Below are positions 18,529-30,739 of a stretch of 64,000 nt of DNA, piece by piece. Positions within the stretch are counted from its first letter, which is position 1. Every line of letters starts with the position of its first letter. Source of the stretch: Nocardia cyriacigeorgica GUH-2 (lineage in GTDB: Bacteria > Actinomycetota > Actinomycetes > Mycobacteriales > Mycobacteriaceae); contig NC_016887.1 of NCBI RefSeq assembly GCF_000284035.1, positions 1,054,001 through 1,118,000 on the forward strand, in the 5' to 3' direction. The translations under genes were made by a program, and so were the position numbers. The notes under the pieces are model-generated. The model saw only the letters and a program-made list of their open reading frames with translations, was not told the DNA's origin and did not search any database.

Positions 18529-18822
18529 TCAGACCGCCATCCGGCGCCGGTTGCGCCGGGCATGCATCTCCCGCTCGGTCTCGGACATGCCGCCCCAGAT
18601 GCCGTAGGGCTCGCTGACTTTGAGGGCGTGGGTGCGGCACTGCATCAGCACCGGGCAGCTGTGGCAGATCTCCTTGGCGCGCATCTCGCGCGCGGTCCGG
18701 GCGCGGCCGCGCTCGCCGTCGGGATGGAAGAACACCGCGGAGTCCACGCCGCGGCAGGATCCGCGCATCTGCCAATCCCAGACATCGGCGTTCGGTCCGG
18801 GAAGGTGGGTGGGCATGGGCAT
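18529..18822 (-). CDS. whiB3: WhiB-family iron-sulfur regulator, WhiB3 type
   Basis: 97 residues starting MPMPTHLPGPNADVWDWQ, closely similar in pattern to mycobacterial WhiB3. Four cysteines (C23, C53, C56, C62) hold the 4Fe-4S cluster, and the GIWGG turn at 74-78 precedes the basic C-terminal DNA-binding region (ARRNRRR). WhiB3 partners the primary sigma factor and links redox state to lipid metabolism in mycobacteria. AGGAG lies seven bases before the ATG at 18822. It sits next to the Rv3415c-like gene and sigD, as in M. tuberculosis, which supports the WhiB3 assignment. Confidence 0.93.
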   Translation of the reverse strand: MPMPTHLPGPNADVWDWQMRGSCRGVDSAVFFHPDGERGRARTAREMRAKEICHSCPVLMQCRTHALKVSEPYGIWGGMSETEREMHARRNRRRMAV

Positions 18823-19508
18823 GTGTGAACTCCTCGTGGTGCGAGCTCGTCGACGTTGTCGAGCAGGTGGTCTGCAACTACTCCCGGCGCGGATATCGGT
18901 CCGGCCGAGCACATTCCGGCCACGGTGCGGCGTGTGTCGTCCGAGAGCCCGCCAATGATGGTCGCTGCAATTTCGCGCGGCGCCGTCCGTGGCGATGAGT
19001 TACGTTAGGTCCCGGCGCGAATTTCCGTCAATAGTTCGGCGCAGCGGTTTCGCAAATGTTCAGCGGCCAAATTTAACCTTCTCACTGTCTACTTTTAACG
19101 TTGCTTCCGGCGATAATGGCCGGTTGGCCTCAACGGCTGTGTGCCGACGTGTCTTCGGTGCCCGGGGATCCATGCAGGTGGAGGCCGCCTTCGGTGCTCG
19201 GGTCAGATAGTCGAGCGGTCCTCGGTCACCCGGCGTTGCGGACGCGCTGCGCCGGCCATGGTGAACCGGACAGGGTGAGATGGCGTTAACGGGGCGCGCG
19301 GGTTAATTGCGCGAAACGCATATGAATTCGCGGGGTGCATGCCCGCCGATTGCCGGGGCGAGTTTTACCTGATGGAAACATGACGCGTACCGACGCATTC
19401 GTTGTCCCGTATGTATCGCGGGCAAAAGAAAAGCTGAACGGTTGCTCGCGGGCCGTGCTGCCTCGCCGGATGCGGTGGTCGCGGTGCGCGGCGGGATAGA
19501 GTGCGGCC
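18823..19508. other. Long intergenic region upstream of whiB3
   Basis: 686 bases between the divergent whiB3 and Rv3415c-like genes. It includes an AT-richer block (about 18990-19120), consistent with a long regulatory leader for whiB3. I found no open frame with a ribosome-binding site, no tRNA and no clear long palindrome. Confidence 0.55.
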
Positions 19509-20390
19509 GTGTTCGTCCCGGTTCCCCGCCCAGACCCGCGCGCTGCGCTGCTCGCCGAGGCCGCCTTCGGTGCTCGTCCCGGTATGGCAGCTACCGAGTT
19601 GCCGGCCGCCCGCGACGCCCGCGAGGCCTGGCTGCGCGCGGTGGCCCTCGGCGGTCAGGGCCGCTACGCCGCCGCCCGCACACAACTGCGCGAGCTGACC
19701 GGCCACCGCGTCGATCCGGTGCTCGCGGCCCTCGCCGCCGCGACCCGCGGCTCACTGTTGCGTCAACTCGGCTGGCATGCGGTCGCCGCCCGGCACGACG
19801 GTGCGGCGGCGGCGCTGGTCCTGCCGGGGCGGACGCACGCCCATATCCAGGAGGATGCGCCCGACCGAATCGACGCCGCCTGCGATGCGCTGACCGGGCT
19901 GGCCGCCGACGCGCTCGGCACCTGGCGCACCGACCTGGCCACCGATCTGCTCGTCCGGGTGCGCGCGCTACTCGGCGCCGACGCCGAGGCGCCCGGCCCG
20001 CGGCGATTGCGGCTCGCGATCCGATTGCGCTGGGTCAGCGCCGAGACCGCACTCGCCGCCGGGCGCTCGGCCGAAGCCCTACCGCACGCCGAGGCCGCGC
20101 TGGCCCTCGCCGAGCAGGGGCAGTCGGTGCGGCATCAGGTGAAATCGCGACTGCTGGTGGCCGCCGCGACGGCAGCGAACGGGTCGGGTGCGCGCGCGAG
20201 CGAACTCGCCGAGACCGTCGCCGCCGACTGCCGCGAACACGGGCTGCTGCCGCTGCGCTGGGCCTGCGCCATGTTGCGTTCCGGAGTAGCGGCAGGTGAC
20301 ATCGATCGCACTGCGGCACAGCGGGAGGCGGCCGAATGCGCGGCCGCCATCGAACGCCTAGGCGGGCGCTTCCGTCCGGCCGCCGGGTAG
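19509..20390 (+). CDS. Conserved alpha-helical repeat protein (Rv3415c-like)
   Basis: 293 residues from a GTG. The sequence is almost wholly alpha-helical and alanine-rich, with helix pairs such as RTQLRELTGHRVDPVLAALAAATRGSLLRQLGWH, RLRLAIRLRWVSAETALAAGRSAEALPHAEAALALAEQGQ and RASELAETVAADCREHGLLPLRWACAML, consistent with degenerate tetratricopeptide-like repeats. Its position between whiB3 and sigD matches M. tuberculosis Rv3415c, of unknown function. A scaffold role is possible but unsupported. Confidence 0.75.
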   Translation: MFVPVPRPDPRAALLAEAAFGARPGMAATELPAARDAREAWLRAVALGGQGRYAAARTQLRELTGHRVDPVLAALAAATRGSLLRQLGWHAVAARHDGAAAALVLPGRTHAHIQEDAPDRIDAACDALTGLAADALGTWRTDLATDLLVRVRALLGADAEAPGPRRLRLAIRLRWVSAETALAAGRSAEALPHAEAALALAEQGQSVRHQVKSRLLVAAATAANGSGARASELAETVAADCREHGLLPLRWACAMLRSGVAAGDIDRTAAQREAAECAAAIERLGGRFRPAAG

Positions 20391-20556
20391 CGAAGATCGT
20401 TGTGCTGCCGGATCGGCCCCGGTCGGCGGCCGGTTGACGACGCAGTTGCCCGGTTCGGCAACGGGTGTCGCTATTGTTAGATCCGTTCCGCTACACCCGC
20501 GGAAGCATCGGCCGATACCGGCCGTGCCACTTGTAACGCCAGGAAAATCTCTGACG

Positions 20557-21135
20557 ATGACGCACACGGGCGAAGAGTTGGACCTCGCCGTCGCTGCCGC
20601 TGCGCAGGGCGACAGATCCGCTCTAGCTCAGGTACTGGAGTTGATCCGCCCGCTGGTGATGCGTTATTGCCGCGCACGGATCGGAGCTGCGGAGCGTGGA
20701 TCGCTGTCCGCGGACGACGTTGCGCAGGAGGTCTGTCTGGCGGTCATGACAGCCCTGCCCAGGTATCAAGACCAGGGCAGGCCGTTCATGGCCTTCGTTT
20801 ACGGAATCGCTTCGCACAAGGTCGCCGACGCTCATCGCAACGCCTCACGTAACAAGGCGGAGGCGATGGCCGAAGTACCAGATGTCATATCCACCGACCA
20901 CGGGCCCGAGCAGCGAGCTCTCGAATCGGAAACGAGCAGGCAGATGAACCGTTTGCTTGCCACGCTTCCGGAAAAGCATCGAGAGATCCTGATCCTGCGC
21001 TTGGTCATGGGTTTGTCGGCAGAAGAAACCGCGACCGCCGTGGGCAGTACGGCGGGAGCTATACGAGTCGCCCAGCACCGGGCACTCGCGAAATTGAAGT
21101 CACAAGTGGCGAGGGCAGGTGAAATGTATGGCTAG
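20557..21135 (+). CDS. sigD: RNA polymerase sigma factor SigD
   Basis: 192 residues. Region 2 shows LELIRPLVMRYCRARIG, LSADDVAQEVCLAVMTALPRYQDQGRPFMAFVYGIASHKVADAHR, and region 4 LLATLPEKHREILILRLVMGLSAEETATAVGSTAGAIRVAQHRALAKLK; both strongly match mycobacterial SigD. SigD helps control genes in stationary phase and starvation and is held inactive by RsdA, encoded next. The ATG at 20557 is at the usual family position; the frame remains open upstream. The last eight bases overlap rsdA. Confidence 0.93.
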   Translation: MTHTGEELDLAVAAAAQGDRSALAQVLELIRPLVMRYCRARIGAAERGSLSADDVAQEVCLAVMTALPRYQDQGRPFMAFVYGIASHKVADAHRNASRNKAEAMAEVPDVISTDHGPEQRALESETSRQMNRLLATLPEKHREILILRLVMGLSAEETATAVGSTAGAIRVAQHRALAKLKSQVARAGEMYG

Positions 21136-22222
21136 GGATGGCGGGCGCGGTCGGGGTGACTGGAGGGCGCGACGTGGATCGCGGGACAGCGGTCCCTACG
21201 CCGAGGGGTCCTCTGGCGACAACGCTCCGGTCGACATCGCGGCGGTACGCCGCGATGACGCGCTGATCGATGCCATCGCCAGCGACGGGCCGGTCCAGAC
21301 CGACAGCACCGAAGAGTTCCAGCTGGCGGCTTTGCTGGCCGACTGGCGGGCAGAGATCGTCGCACCACCGATTCCGGACGCACCGGATCTCGACACGGTG
21401 GTCGCGGCGGTCAATCAGGAGATCGGCGCGCGCCAGGCGCGTGTCGGTGCCAAGGCGGGCGGCCGGCTGCGGCTGGTGCGTCCGATCGCGGGTACCGCGG
21501 CTGCCTTGGCGCTGGTGTTCGGCGGTATGACGGCCTTTTCCTATAACGCCGAGCCCGGTGATCCGCTGTGGCGGGTCAAGGAAGTGGTGTTCAGCGAGCA
21601 GGCCCAGTCGACCGTGGTGCAACGCGCCGACGACGATTTGGCCGCGGCGCAGGAGCTGATCGAGCAGGGCAACCCCGAGCGGGCCCGAGCTCGGTTGGCG
21701 CAGGCGTCGACCAATGCGACGCAGGTCGACGATCCGGCCAAGCGCGGCGATCTGATGGAACGCTGGCAGCAGCTGCTGAACGAGTTGCGCAAGGTGTCGC
21801 CGGAGGCGGCCGCGCAGCTGGAGCAGACCACGCGTCCCGGTAGCACCACCACGACACCCAGTGAGCAGACGCGTCCCGGTCCCGAGACCACGCGTCCGGG
21901 CGGTGTCGGTGGCGACAGCGGCAGCACCGCGCCCACGATCATGGGCGTGGATCCGACGGTGTCGGGTACCAAGCCGCCGGTGACCACCGCGCCGGACACG
22001 ACCGCACCGACCGTTCCGCCGACGACCGATCCGCAAGACACCGGCACCCCGCCGACTGTCGAGCCGACCACGCCGCCGGACACCACGCAGCCGCCGGTGA
22101 CGCCGACCACGGTGTCGCAGTCGACGATCATCGAGCCGCCGGTGATCACCACCGTCCCGCCGGTGACGCCGCCGGCCGGTGGTACCGGATCGCCGGGCAC
22201 AGGTGGATCGACCACGGGCTGA
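21128..22222 (+). CDS. rsdA: Anti-sigma-D factor RsdA
   Basis: 364 residues from the ATG at 21128; a GTG at 21119 is an alternative. The cytoplasmic part contains the sigma-D-binding segment with DDALIDAIASDGP and EFQLAALLADWRAEI. One transmembrane helix follows (GTAAALALVFGGMTAF, about 118-140), then a DUF5667-like region (GDPLWRVKEVVFSEQAQSTVVQRADDDLAAAQELI) and a C-terminal tail of about 130 residues made of Thr, Pro, Ser and Gly. Regulated proteolysis would free SigD. It overlaps sigD by eight bases and ends before a clear terminator. Confidence 0.92.
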   Translation: MARDGGRGRGDWRARRGSRDSGPYAEGSSGDNAPVDIAAVRRDDALIDAIASDGPVQTDSTEEFQLAALLADWRAEIVAPPIPDAPDLDTVVAAVNQEIGARQARVGAKAGGRLRLVRPIAGTAAALALVFGGMTAFSYNAEPGDPLWRVKEVVFSEQAQSTVVQRADDDLAAAQELIEQGNPERARARLAQASTNATQVDDPAKRGDLMERWQQLLNELRKVSPEAAAQLEQTTRPGSTTTTPSEQTRPGPETTRPGGVGGDSGSTAPTIMGVDPTVSGTKPPVTTAPDTTAPTVPPTTDPQDTGTPPTVEPTTPPDTTQPPVTPTTVSQSTIIEPPVITTVPPVTPPAGGTGSPGTGGSTTG

Positions 22223-22279
22223 CCCCGAGCGGGTCGGCCTGTGGTCAGCACAAGCTGAGCGGGAACAAAGACGGGTGAA

Positions 22280-22309
22280 ACCGATCGTCGAAAGACGGTC
22301 GGTGTTTTT
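22280..22309 (+). terminator. Rho-independent terminator of sigD-rsdA
   Basis: The stem ACCGATCGTC / GACGGTCGGT (one G-T pair) with a GAAA tetraloop is followed by GTTTTT. It lies 58 bases after the rsdA stop. Confidence 0.9.
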
Positions 22310-22434
22310 GTGCCCGGGATTGTTCCAGGCGGTGGGAAGGTGCGTGAGATGACGCACATCATGATCTCGCCCACGCGTGGCGTGTTCGCGTGGCGGACCG
22401 AAGGGCCGGACCGGTTACGGCCGGGGAGACCGTC

Positions 22435-22848
22435 TCAGCTGTCGAAACCGTCGAAGCCGTCGCCGTGGAACGCCTCGTTCATCGAAGCGTCGGCGTAGCC
22501 CCGGCAGTAATCCCAGGTGACGTAGGCCTCGGGCGTCGGATCATAGGCCGGCTCGTGCGGGCGGACCGTGCCGTCGACCAGTAGCTGGAGCAGGTTGGCG
22601 CGCAGCATGTCCCAGTCGTGGTAGTGATCCTGCCGGCAATCCTCGCAGCTCACGACCAGGCCACGGATACCGCGATGGCCCAGTAGCGCTTCGTACACCG
22701 CGAGATCGGCGAGATCCTCCTCGACCGCGAGGCGCTCATGAGGATCCAGCGGTTCGCCCGGCTCGATGGCATCGAGCGCGGCCGACGGGTCGGAGGGGTC
22801 TCCGGCGAATGGATCCGGCGGCAAGCCAGGTGGTAGATGGTCACGCAC
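22435..22848 (-). CDS. DUF5319 family protein (Rv3412-like)
   Basis: 137 residues from the GTG at 22848, starting VRDHLPPGLPPDPFAGDP, the same beginning as its mycobacterial relatives. The core is acidic and highly conserved: LAVYEALLGHRGIRGLVVSCEDC, QDHYHDWDMLRANLLQLLVDG and YVTWDYCRGYADASMNEA. The CEDC pair with HYHDWD could bind a metal, but this is only suggested by residue spacing. Function unknown. Position between rsdA (convergent) and guaB2 (divergent) matches M. tuberculosis. Confidence 0.85.
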   Translation of the reverse strand: MRDHLPPGLPPDPFAGDPSDPSAALDAIEPGEPLDPHERLAVEEDLADLAVYEALLGHRGIRGLVVSCEDCRQDHYHDWDMLRANLLQLLVDGTVRPHEPAYDPTPEAYVTWDYCRGYADASMNEAFHGDGFDGFDS

Positions 22849-23017
22849 ATCCCCACGGTACGCAGAACAGGGCGGTCTGCGCCAGCTATGCGCGCCGTCA
22901 GTTTCGCCGACGGCCTCACTCGAGGCGTGTTCCACCGGACAGATACCATAGGTGAAACCCGCCGACGTGTACCCGACGCCCGTCGGCGGTGTCAGATCCG
23001 CACAGTCCATCCCATGA

Positions 23018-24625
<1,608 letters not shown>

Positions 24626-24961
24626 TCCTGACTGGTCGTGCCTGCGGGTACGACCAGCGCCCGCACCGTTCGGCGCGGCACGGGAACTGAGTTCCACCGG
24701 GTCGTACCGGCATGCCCTCGCCCGTCGGCGGTGGCGCGGTGGGTATCGTTCGGTATCGGTGGCAACACAGCTGTGCCGTCGCCACCACAGACAACATCAG
24801 CCCGTGGCCTGCCCACGGACGCGAGCTTGCGATGCCACCGTGCCGCAAGTCCAGACAACGGAGGGGCGACCTCGAGGAGCCCCGTTAGCGGCCACGGAAA
24901 CACGAGACACAGGGGGCCGCGAACACGCCGCGCCAGCGGCAATTAGACACAGGAGCAAGCA
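24626..24961. other. Intergenic region between guaB2 and guaB3
   Basis: 336 bases. A hairpin of 8-bp arms (CTGGTCGT/ACGACCAG, 24632-24657, loop of ten) just after the guaB2 stop is a probable terminator without a T run. The rest should hold the guaB3 promoter, with AGGAG six bases before its GTG. No gene is supported on either strand. Confidence 0.6.
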
Positions 24962-26122
24962 GTGCGCGACATGGTCGAGATCGGGATGGGCCGCACGGCC
25001 CGCCGTACCTATGAGCTGGACGATATCGATATCGTCCCCTCGCGCCGCACCCGCTCGGCCAAGCAGGTGTCGCTGGCCTGGCAGCTGGATGCCTACCGGT
25101 TCGAGATCCCGTTCCTGACCCATCCCACCGATGCGCTGGTCTCACCGGAGTTCGCCATCGAACTCGGCCGGCTCGGCGGTCTGGGCGTCATCAACGGTGA
25201 GGGACTGTGGGCGCGGCACGCGGATGTGTCGGCCAAGATCGATCAGCTGCTCGACCTGGTCGCCAAGGGCGGCTACGAGCGGGCCATCGCGTTCTTGCAG
25301 GAGCTGCACGCCGCACCGATGCAGCCGGATCTGCTGGCGGCGGCGGTGGCGCAGGTGCGCGCGGCCGGTGTGACGACGGCGGTGCGGGTGAGCCCGCAGA
25401 ACGCGCAGGCGCTGACCCCGGCGCTGGTGCAGGCCGGTATCGACCTGCTCGTGGTGCACGGCACGATCATCTCCGCCGAGCACGTGGGCGACGGTGAGCC
25501 GCTGAACCTCAAGACCTTCATCGCCGAGCTGGATGTGCCGGTGGTGGCCGGTGGGGTGAGCGATCACCGCACCGCGCTGCATCTGATGCGCACCGGCGCG
25601 GCCGGCGTCATCGTCGGCTACGGCTCCTACCCGGGCGCCACCACCACCGGCGAGGTGCTGGGTATCGGGGTGCCGATGGCGACCGCGATCGCCGACGCCG
25701 CCGCGGCCCGCCGCGACTACCTGGACGAGACCGGCGGCCGCTACGTGCACGTGATCGCCGACGGCGATATCGCGGCCTCGGGCCAGCTGGCGAAGGCGAT
25801 CGCGTGCGGTGCGGACGCGGCCATGATCGGGGTGCCGCTGGCGGCGGCCGCCGAGGCGCCGGGTCGCGGCTGGTACTGGCCGTCGGCGGCGGCGCATCCG
25901 TCGGTGCCGCGCGGTTCGCTGCTGCACGTGGATGACCCGTGGGAGCTGGGTGACGTCGGCGAGGATTCGGTGCGGCCGAGCCTGGAGCGGGTGCTGTTCG
26001 GACCCTCCGACGATCCGTTCGGTTCGCTCAACCTGGTCGGCGGGTTGCGCCGGTCGATGGCGAAGGCCGGGTACTCGGACCTGAAGGAGTTCCAGAAGGT
26101 CGGGCTCAGCGTCCGCGCCTAG
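24962..26122 (+). CDS. guaB3: GuaB3-family IMP dehydrogenase-related protein
   Basis: 386 residues beginning VRDMVEIGMGRTARRTYEL. It has the IMPDH TIM barrel without CBS domains. The catalytic loop, GPGSICTTR in IMPDH, here reads VGYGSYPGATTTGEVLG, so the active-site cysteine is absent at that place; GRYVHVIADGDIAASGQLAKAIACGADAAMIG keeps the phosphate-binding part. Family members of this type are conserved in actinobacteria, and some GuaB3 proteins have been reported to act as GMP reductases; which activity this one has is not decided by sequence alone. The GTG at 24962 is preferred over the ATG at 24971 because AGGAG is six bases before it. Confidence 0.9.
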   Translation: MRDMVEIGMGRTARRTYELDDIDIVPSRRTRSAKQVSLAWQLDAYRFEIPFLTHPTDALVSPEFAIELGRLGGLGVINGEGLWARHADVSAKIDQLLDLVAKGGYERAIAFLQELHAAPMQPDLLAAAVAQVRAAGVTTAVRVSPQNAQALTPALVQAGIDLLVVHGTIISAEHVGDGEPLNLKTFIAELDVPVVAGGVSDHRTALHLMRTGAAGVIVGYGSYPGATTTGEVLGIGVPMATAIADAAAARRDYLDETGGRYVHVIADGDIAASGQLAKAIACGADAAMIGVPLAAAAEAPGRGWYWPSAAAHPSVPRGSLLHVDDPWELGDVGEDSVRPSLERVLFGPSDDPFGSLNLVGGLRRSMAKAGYSDLKEFQKVGLSVRA

Positions 26123-26127
26123 GACGC

Positions 26128-26934
26128 TCAGCGCCCGCGGACGGCGGTGCTGACGGCGCGGCCGCGCAGGAACTGCCGGATCGCGTGATTGACCGGATCC
26201 GGATGGGTCATCGTCACCGCCAGGCGCGCGCCGTCGATCTCCACGAACGTCGATCCCGGGATGGACTCGGCGAGCAGTTTGCCGCGTTCGCGGGCGATGC
26301 CGCTGTGGCTGGCGTGCACGACCAGCGCCGGGCAGGTGATCTCCGCGAGCCGGTCCAGTACCGAATCGCGGCCGAGCAGGCAGCCCGCGGCCACCTCGAT
26401 GCGGTGGCGGTCGTGGGTGAGCCAGCGTTCGGTCCACACCGTGCGGTGCCGGTCGTGATCGCCGATGAGCCAGTGCGCCAGGCGTTGCACCGCGCGCGGG
26501 CGGGAGCCGTCGTCGTACCACTCGGCCAGGAAACGTTGCGTGGCCGTGGACTGTTCGGGTGTCGGGCCGTGCGCTTCGGTACTGATCAGGATCAGCGCCG
26601 ACACCCGTTCCGGCGCGATGAGCGCGGTGCGCAGCGCGGTGAACCCGCCTTGGGCGGTGCCGCCGACCACGGCGCGTTCGGCGCCGAGATGGTCCAGCAC
26701 GGTGAGCGCGTCGCGGGCGGCGGTCCAGTAGGTGAAGGGCAGGCCCTGGTCTCGGGTGCGGCCGTGCCCGCGCGCGTCCCAGGTGACGACGCGGAACTCC
26801 GGGGCCAGCGCATCCATCTGTTCGGCGAACATGGTGCGGTCCATGAAGAATTCGTGTGCCAATAGCACCAGTGGGCCGTTGCCGCCCGTGTCCTCGTAAT
26901 GGATGTCGGCATCGATCGCACGGGCGAATGGCAC
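26128..26934 (-). CDS. Alpha/beta-hydrolase fold protein without catalytic serine
   Basis: 268 residues. The fold is clear: LVLLAHEFFMDRTMFAEQ, VVTWDARGHGRTRDQG, the elbow AVVGGTAQGGFTALR, the acid strand CPALVVHASHSGIARERG and the C-terminal DGARLAVTMTHPDPVNHAIRQFL. In close relatives the elbow is G-T-S-Q-G; here it reads G-T-A-Q-G (codon GCC), and the usual catalytic GHA near the end is replaced by GARLA. Both nucleophile and base therefore appear lost, suggesting a pseudo-enzyme or a binding protein. It sits convergent to guaB3, five bases away. Confidence 0.8.
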   Translation of the reverse strand: MPFARAIDADIHYEDTGGNGPLVLLAHEFFMDRTMFAEQMDALAPEFRVVTWDARGHGRTRDQGLPFTYWTAARDALTVLDHLGAERAVVGGTAQGGFTALRTALIAPERVSALILISTEAHGPTPEQSTATQRFLAEWYDDGSRPRAVQRLAHWLIGDHDRHRTVWTERWLTHDRHRIEVAAGCLLGRDSVLDRLAEITCPALVVHASHSGIARERGKLLAESIPGSTFVEIDGARLAVTMTHPDPVNHAIRQFLRGRAVSTAVRGR

Positions 26935-27032
26935 GCCGTCGAGGATAGTCAGCCGCGCGGGGGTGCGTCGGGCGATTGGGCGGGGCGCGGGCTGCGGTCG
27001 GAGCGGGGACGGCCGAGCTCTAAACTGATCGG

Positions 27033-28608
<1,576 letters not shown>

Positions 28609-28764
28609 TCAGCCGATCCGGTAGGGCCGGGCCAGGCCGAGGATGATGCGGCCGAGCGGGACGCCGGCGGCCGAGGCGGCGGGCGCGGGCTCGGCCGGAT
28701 CTTCCTCCGGCGCGATCCGCGGCTGGTCGCGCTGGTCGGGACGCTCGGAACTGTGCTGCGACAT
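28609..28764 (-). CDS. Small conserved-looking protein, 51 residues
   Basis: An ATG at 28764 with CAGGAG six bases upstream opens a 51-residue frame: a hydrophilic, Pro/Ala/Glu-rich first half (MSQHSSERPDQRDQPRIAPE) and a C-terminal amphipathic segment GVPLGRIILGLARPYRIG. It stops two bases after the guaA stop on the other strand. The good ribosome-binding site, the tight fit to the gene boundary and normal codon bias argue it is real. No function recognised; the C-terminal motif might contact membrane or protein. It may be cotranscribed with the two membrane genes upstream. Confidence 0.65.
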   Translation of the reverse strand: MSQHSSERPDQRDQPRIAPEEDPAEPAPAASAAGVPLGRIILGLARPYRIG

Positions 28765-28889
28765 CGGATCTCCTGTCGGTCGAATCGGGTTGCCGCGGCG
28801 GGGTTTTCGATCGAACCGCGGTGGGTGGATCCGGGTTGTTGGACGCGAACAGCCCGCCGGGGCGGGCGGGCCATTCGGATTCAGTTGTC

Positions 28890-29096
28890 CTATCGGCGTT
28901 TACGAGGCGAGACCACGAGCAGCAGGCCGACGACGATGGCCGTCACGACCACGATCCAGCCGATCGAGATCACGCCGGTGGCCGGCCACGACGCCGGCCC
29001 GATCAGGGCCCAGACACTCAATGCCACGGCCAGCAGTCCGACGATCAGCAGCGAGAACGACGGCCCGCGCTGGGTCCGGGTCTGGTTGTCAGCCAT
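28890..29096 (-). CDS. Small two-helix membrane protein
   Basis: 68 residues, ATG at 29096 with GGAGG seven bases before it. Two transmembrane segments (FSLLIVGLLAVALSVWALIG and ISIGWIVVVTAIVVGLLLVV) flank a short loop and the tail is basic (SPRKRR), placing both ends inside. The start overlaps the end of the PspC gene by eight bases, so it is translated with it. This arrangement points to a helper in the same envelope-stress function, but the protein itself is uncharacterised. Confidence 0.75.
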   Translation of the reverse strand: MADNQTRTQRGPSFSLLIVGLLAVALSVWALIGPASWPATGVISIGWIVVVTAIVVGLLLVVSPRKRR

Positions 29097-30591
29097 GGCG
29101 CACCTCCGCACTTCCCGCTCGCACATCGATGTTCAGATCGAGCACTGGGGCGTCACCGCCGGGCCCGAGCAGACCTTCCGGGCATTGCGCCTCGCCCATC
29201 CGCACCGTGCAGTCGGCGCGGACGTTCATATTCTCCGGCACCAGCACGATCGCCTCGCCCATTTGCACCGACACGTCGACGGTGCGGTTCTCGGTGAGCG
29301 CCAGTTCGCGCAGGTCCAGCGTCCCCGAACCCATGGTGACGTGGTAATCCGGTTTCAGGTCGCCGGTCGCCGTCGGGGTCCAGGTCTGCTCGCCCATGGT
29401 GGCGCCGTCGAAGTCGATCGGCCCGATCATCGAGGCCAGCACCACGAACCCGGCCAGCGGCGCGGTCACCACCAGCAGGCCGTAGCCGCGGCGCAGGAAG
29501 GCGCCGAGGATCAGGCCGAGGCCGATCACGCCGAGCGCTACCGCGGCGATCCGGCCCGGCGTCATCCACTCGACCCCCGACGCGGCCGCCGCACCGGCGC
29601 CGGCCGCCGCGAGGATGGCCAGGCCCAGCACCACCGGTGTCAGGCGGGAACGCGGCTTCTTCGGTTCCGGGGCGACCACGGTGCGCGCGGGGGAGGGCTC
29701 GGGCAGATCCCAGGCCAGGGGTGCCACGCCGAGCGGGTCCCAGGAGGGTGGGGTCTGATTGGTGATACGCAGGGTGCTCGGCTCGGGATGGGCAGCCTTG
29801 GTGAGCTGCGGTTTTGCTGATTCGGCGCCGGTGCCGCGCTGATCGTCCGGGGACGCGGAGCTGTCGGCCGCTTCGGAGCCACCGGTGGGGAGCACCTCGG
29901 TGCGCTGTGTGCTCGGGAGGACTTCGGTGGGGCGGTCGGTATTCAGCACTTCGGTCCTGTTCTCCTCGGACTGCGCGTCGGTGTCCTTGTCGAACAGCAC
30001 CGGCTGGTCCGGGACGTACTGGTCGGGCAGCTTCGTGTACGGCGTGTACGGGCCGTAGCTGGGCGTGGGGAACGGGGGACGGCCGGTCCACAGCGGTGCG
30101 GCCGCAGCGAATGCGGTGCCCGGGTACCCGGTGCCGGTGAGTGCGTCACCGAATTCGGGGGCGGGCGGCTGCGGGGTGCGCAGGTACAGCATCCACCAGC
30201 CGGCCAGCATGAACGCCAGCCCGATCACCCCGGACCCGCCCATCCCGACGCCGATCGGCCCCACCGCGCTCACCGCGATGGCCAGCGCCACGATCAACAC
30301 GATGGTCTTGGTCTGCGACTGCGAACTGTGCCCCTTGCCGACCAGCGACTCCGCCGCCGACGTCTCGTCACCCTCGGCACTGCACAACAGCCAGGCCGCC
30401 AGATACAACACGATCCCGGCACCCCCGAAGATCGTCGACACCACGAACGCCACCCGCACCAGCACCGGATCGACGTTGTACCGATGACCGAACCCGGCGG
30501 CCACGCCCGCGACCGGCCCGCGCCGCGGCAACCGCACCGGCCGCGTCCGCCACATCTGCTGAAGCTGCTCACCGAAGCTCGTCTTGGTCAT
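29089..30591 (-). CDS. PspC-domain membrane protein with LiaF-like C-terminal domain
   Basis: 500 residues. The PspC domain lies at the N-terminus (RLPRRGPVAGVAAGFGHRYNVDPVLVRVAFVVSTIFGGAGIVLYLAAWLL), followed by two or three further membrane segments, a hydrophilic linker of about 150 residues rich in Pro, Thr and Glu, then two more helices and a beta-rich DUF1707/LiaF-type domain (HVTMGSGTLDLRELALTENRTVDVSVQMGEAIVLVPE). This layout is typical of actinobacterial envelope-stress sensors that sit beside a PspC histidine kinase, as here. The start is ambiguous: ATG 30591 is used, with ATG 30600 and GTG 30612 possible. Confidence 0.82.
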   Translation of the reverse strand: MTKTSFGEQLQQMWRTRPVRLPRRGPVAGVAAGFGHRYNVDPVLVRVAFVVSTIFGGAGIVLYLAAWLLCSAEGDETSAAESLVGKGHSSQSQTKTIVLIVALAIAVSAVGPIGVGMGGSGVIGLAFMLAGWWMLYLRTPQPPAPEFGDALTGTGYPGTAFAAAAPLWTGRPPFPTPSYGPYTPYTKLPDQYVPDQPVLFDKDTDAQSEENRTEVLNTDRPTEVLPSTQRTEVLPTGGSEAADSSASPDDQRGTGAESAKPQLTKAAHPEPSTLRITNQTPPSWDPLGVAPLAWDLPEPSPARTVVAPEPKKPRSRLTPVVLGLAILAAAGAGAAAASGVEWMTPGRIAAVALGVIGLGLILGAFLRRGYGLLVVTAPLAGFVVLASMIGPIDFDGATMGEQTWTPTATGDLKPDYHVTMGSGTLDLRELALTENRTVDVSVQMGEAIVLVPENMNVRADCTVRMGEAQCPEGLLGPGGDAPVLDLNIDVRAGSAEVRHG

Positions 30592-30739
30592 GCACTCCAT
30601 GGTCGAGCTCACCCACCGCCCCGCGCATCGGGGTTCACCCTGAAAATCCTCCTGAACCGCACGGACGCGAATAGCTACCGCCGAACTCAGGGTGTTTCCC
30701 GATGGCTGGGTGTCGGTGGGGCGTGCCAGTATCGGGAGT

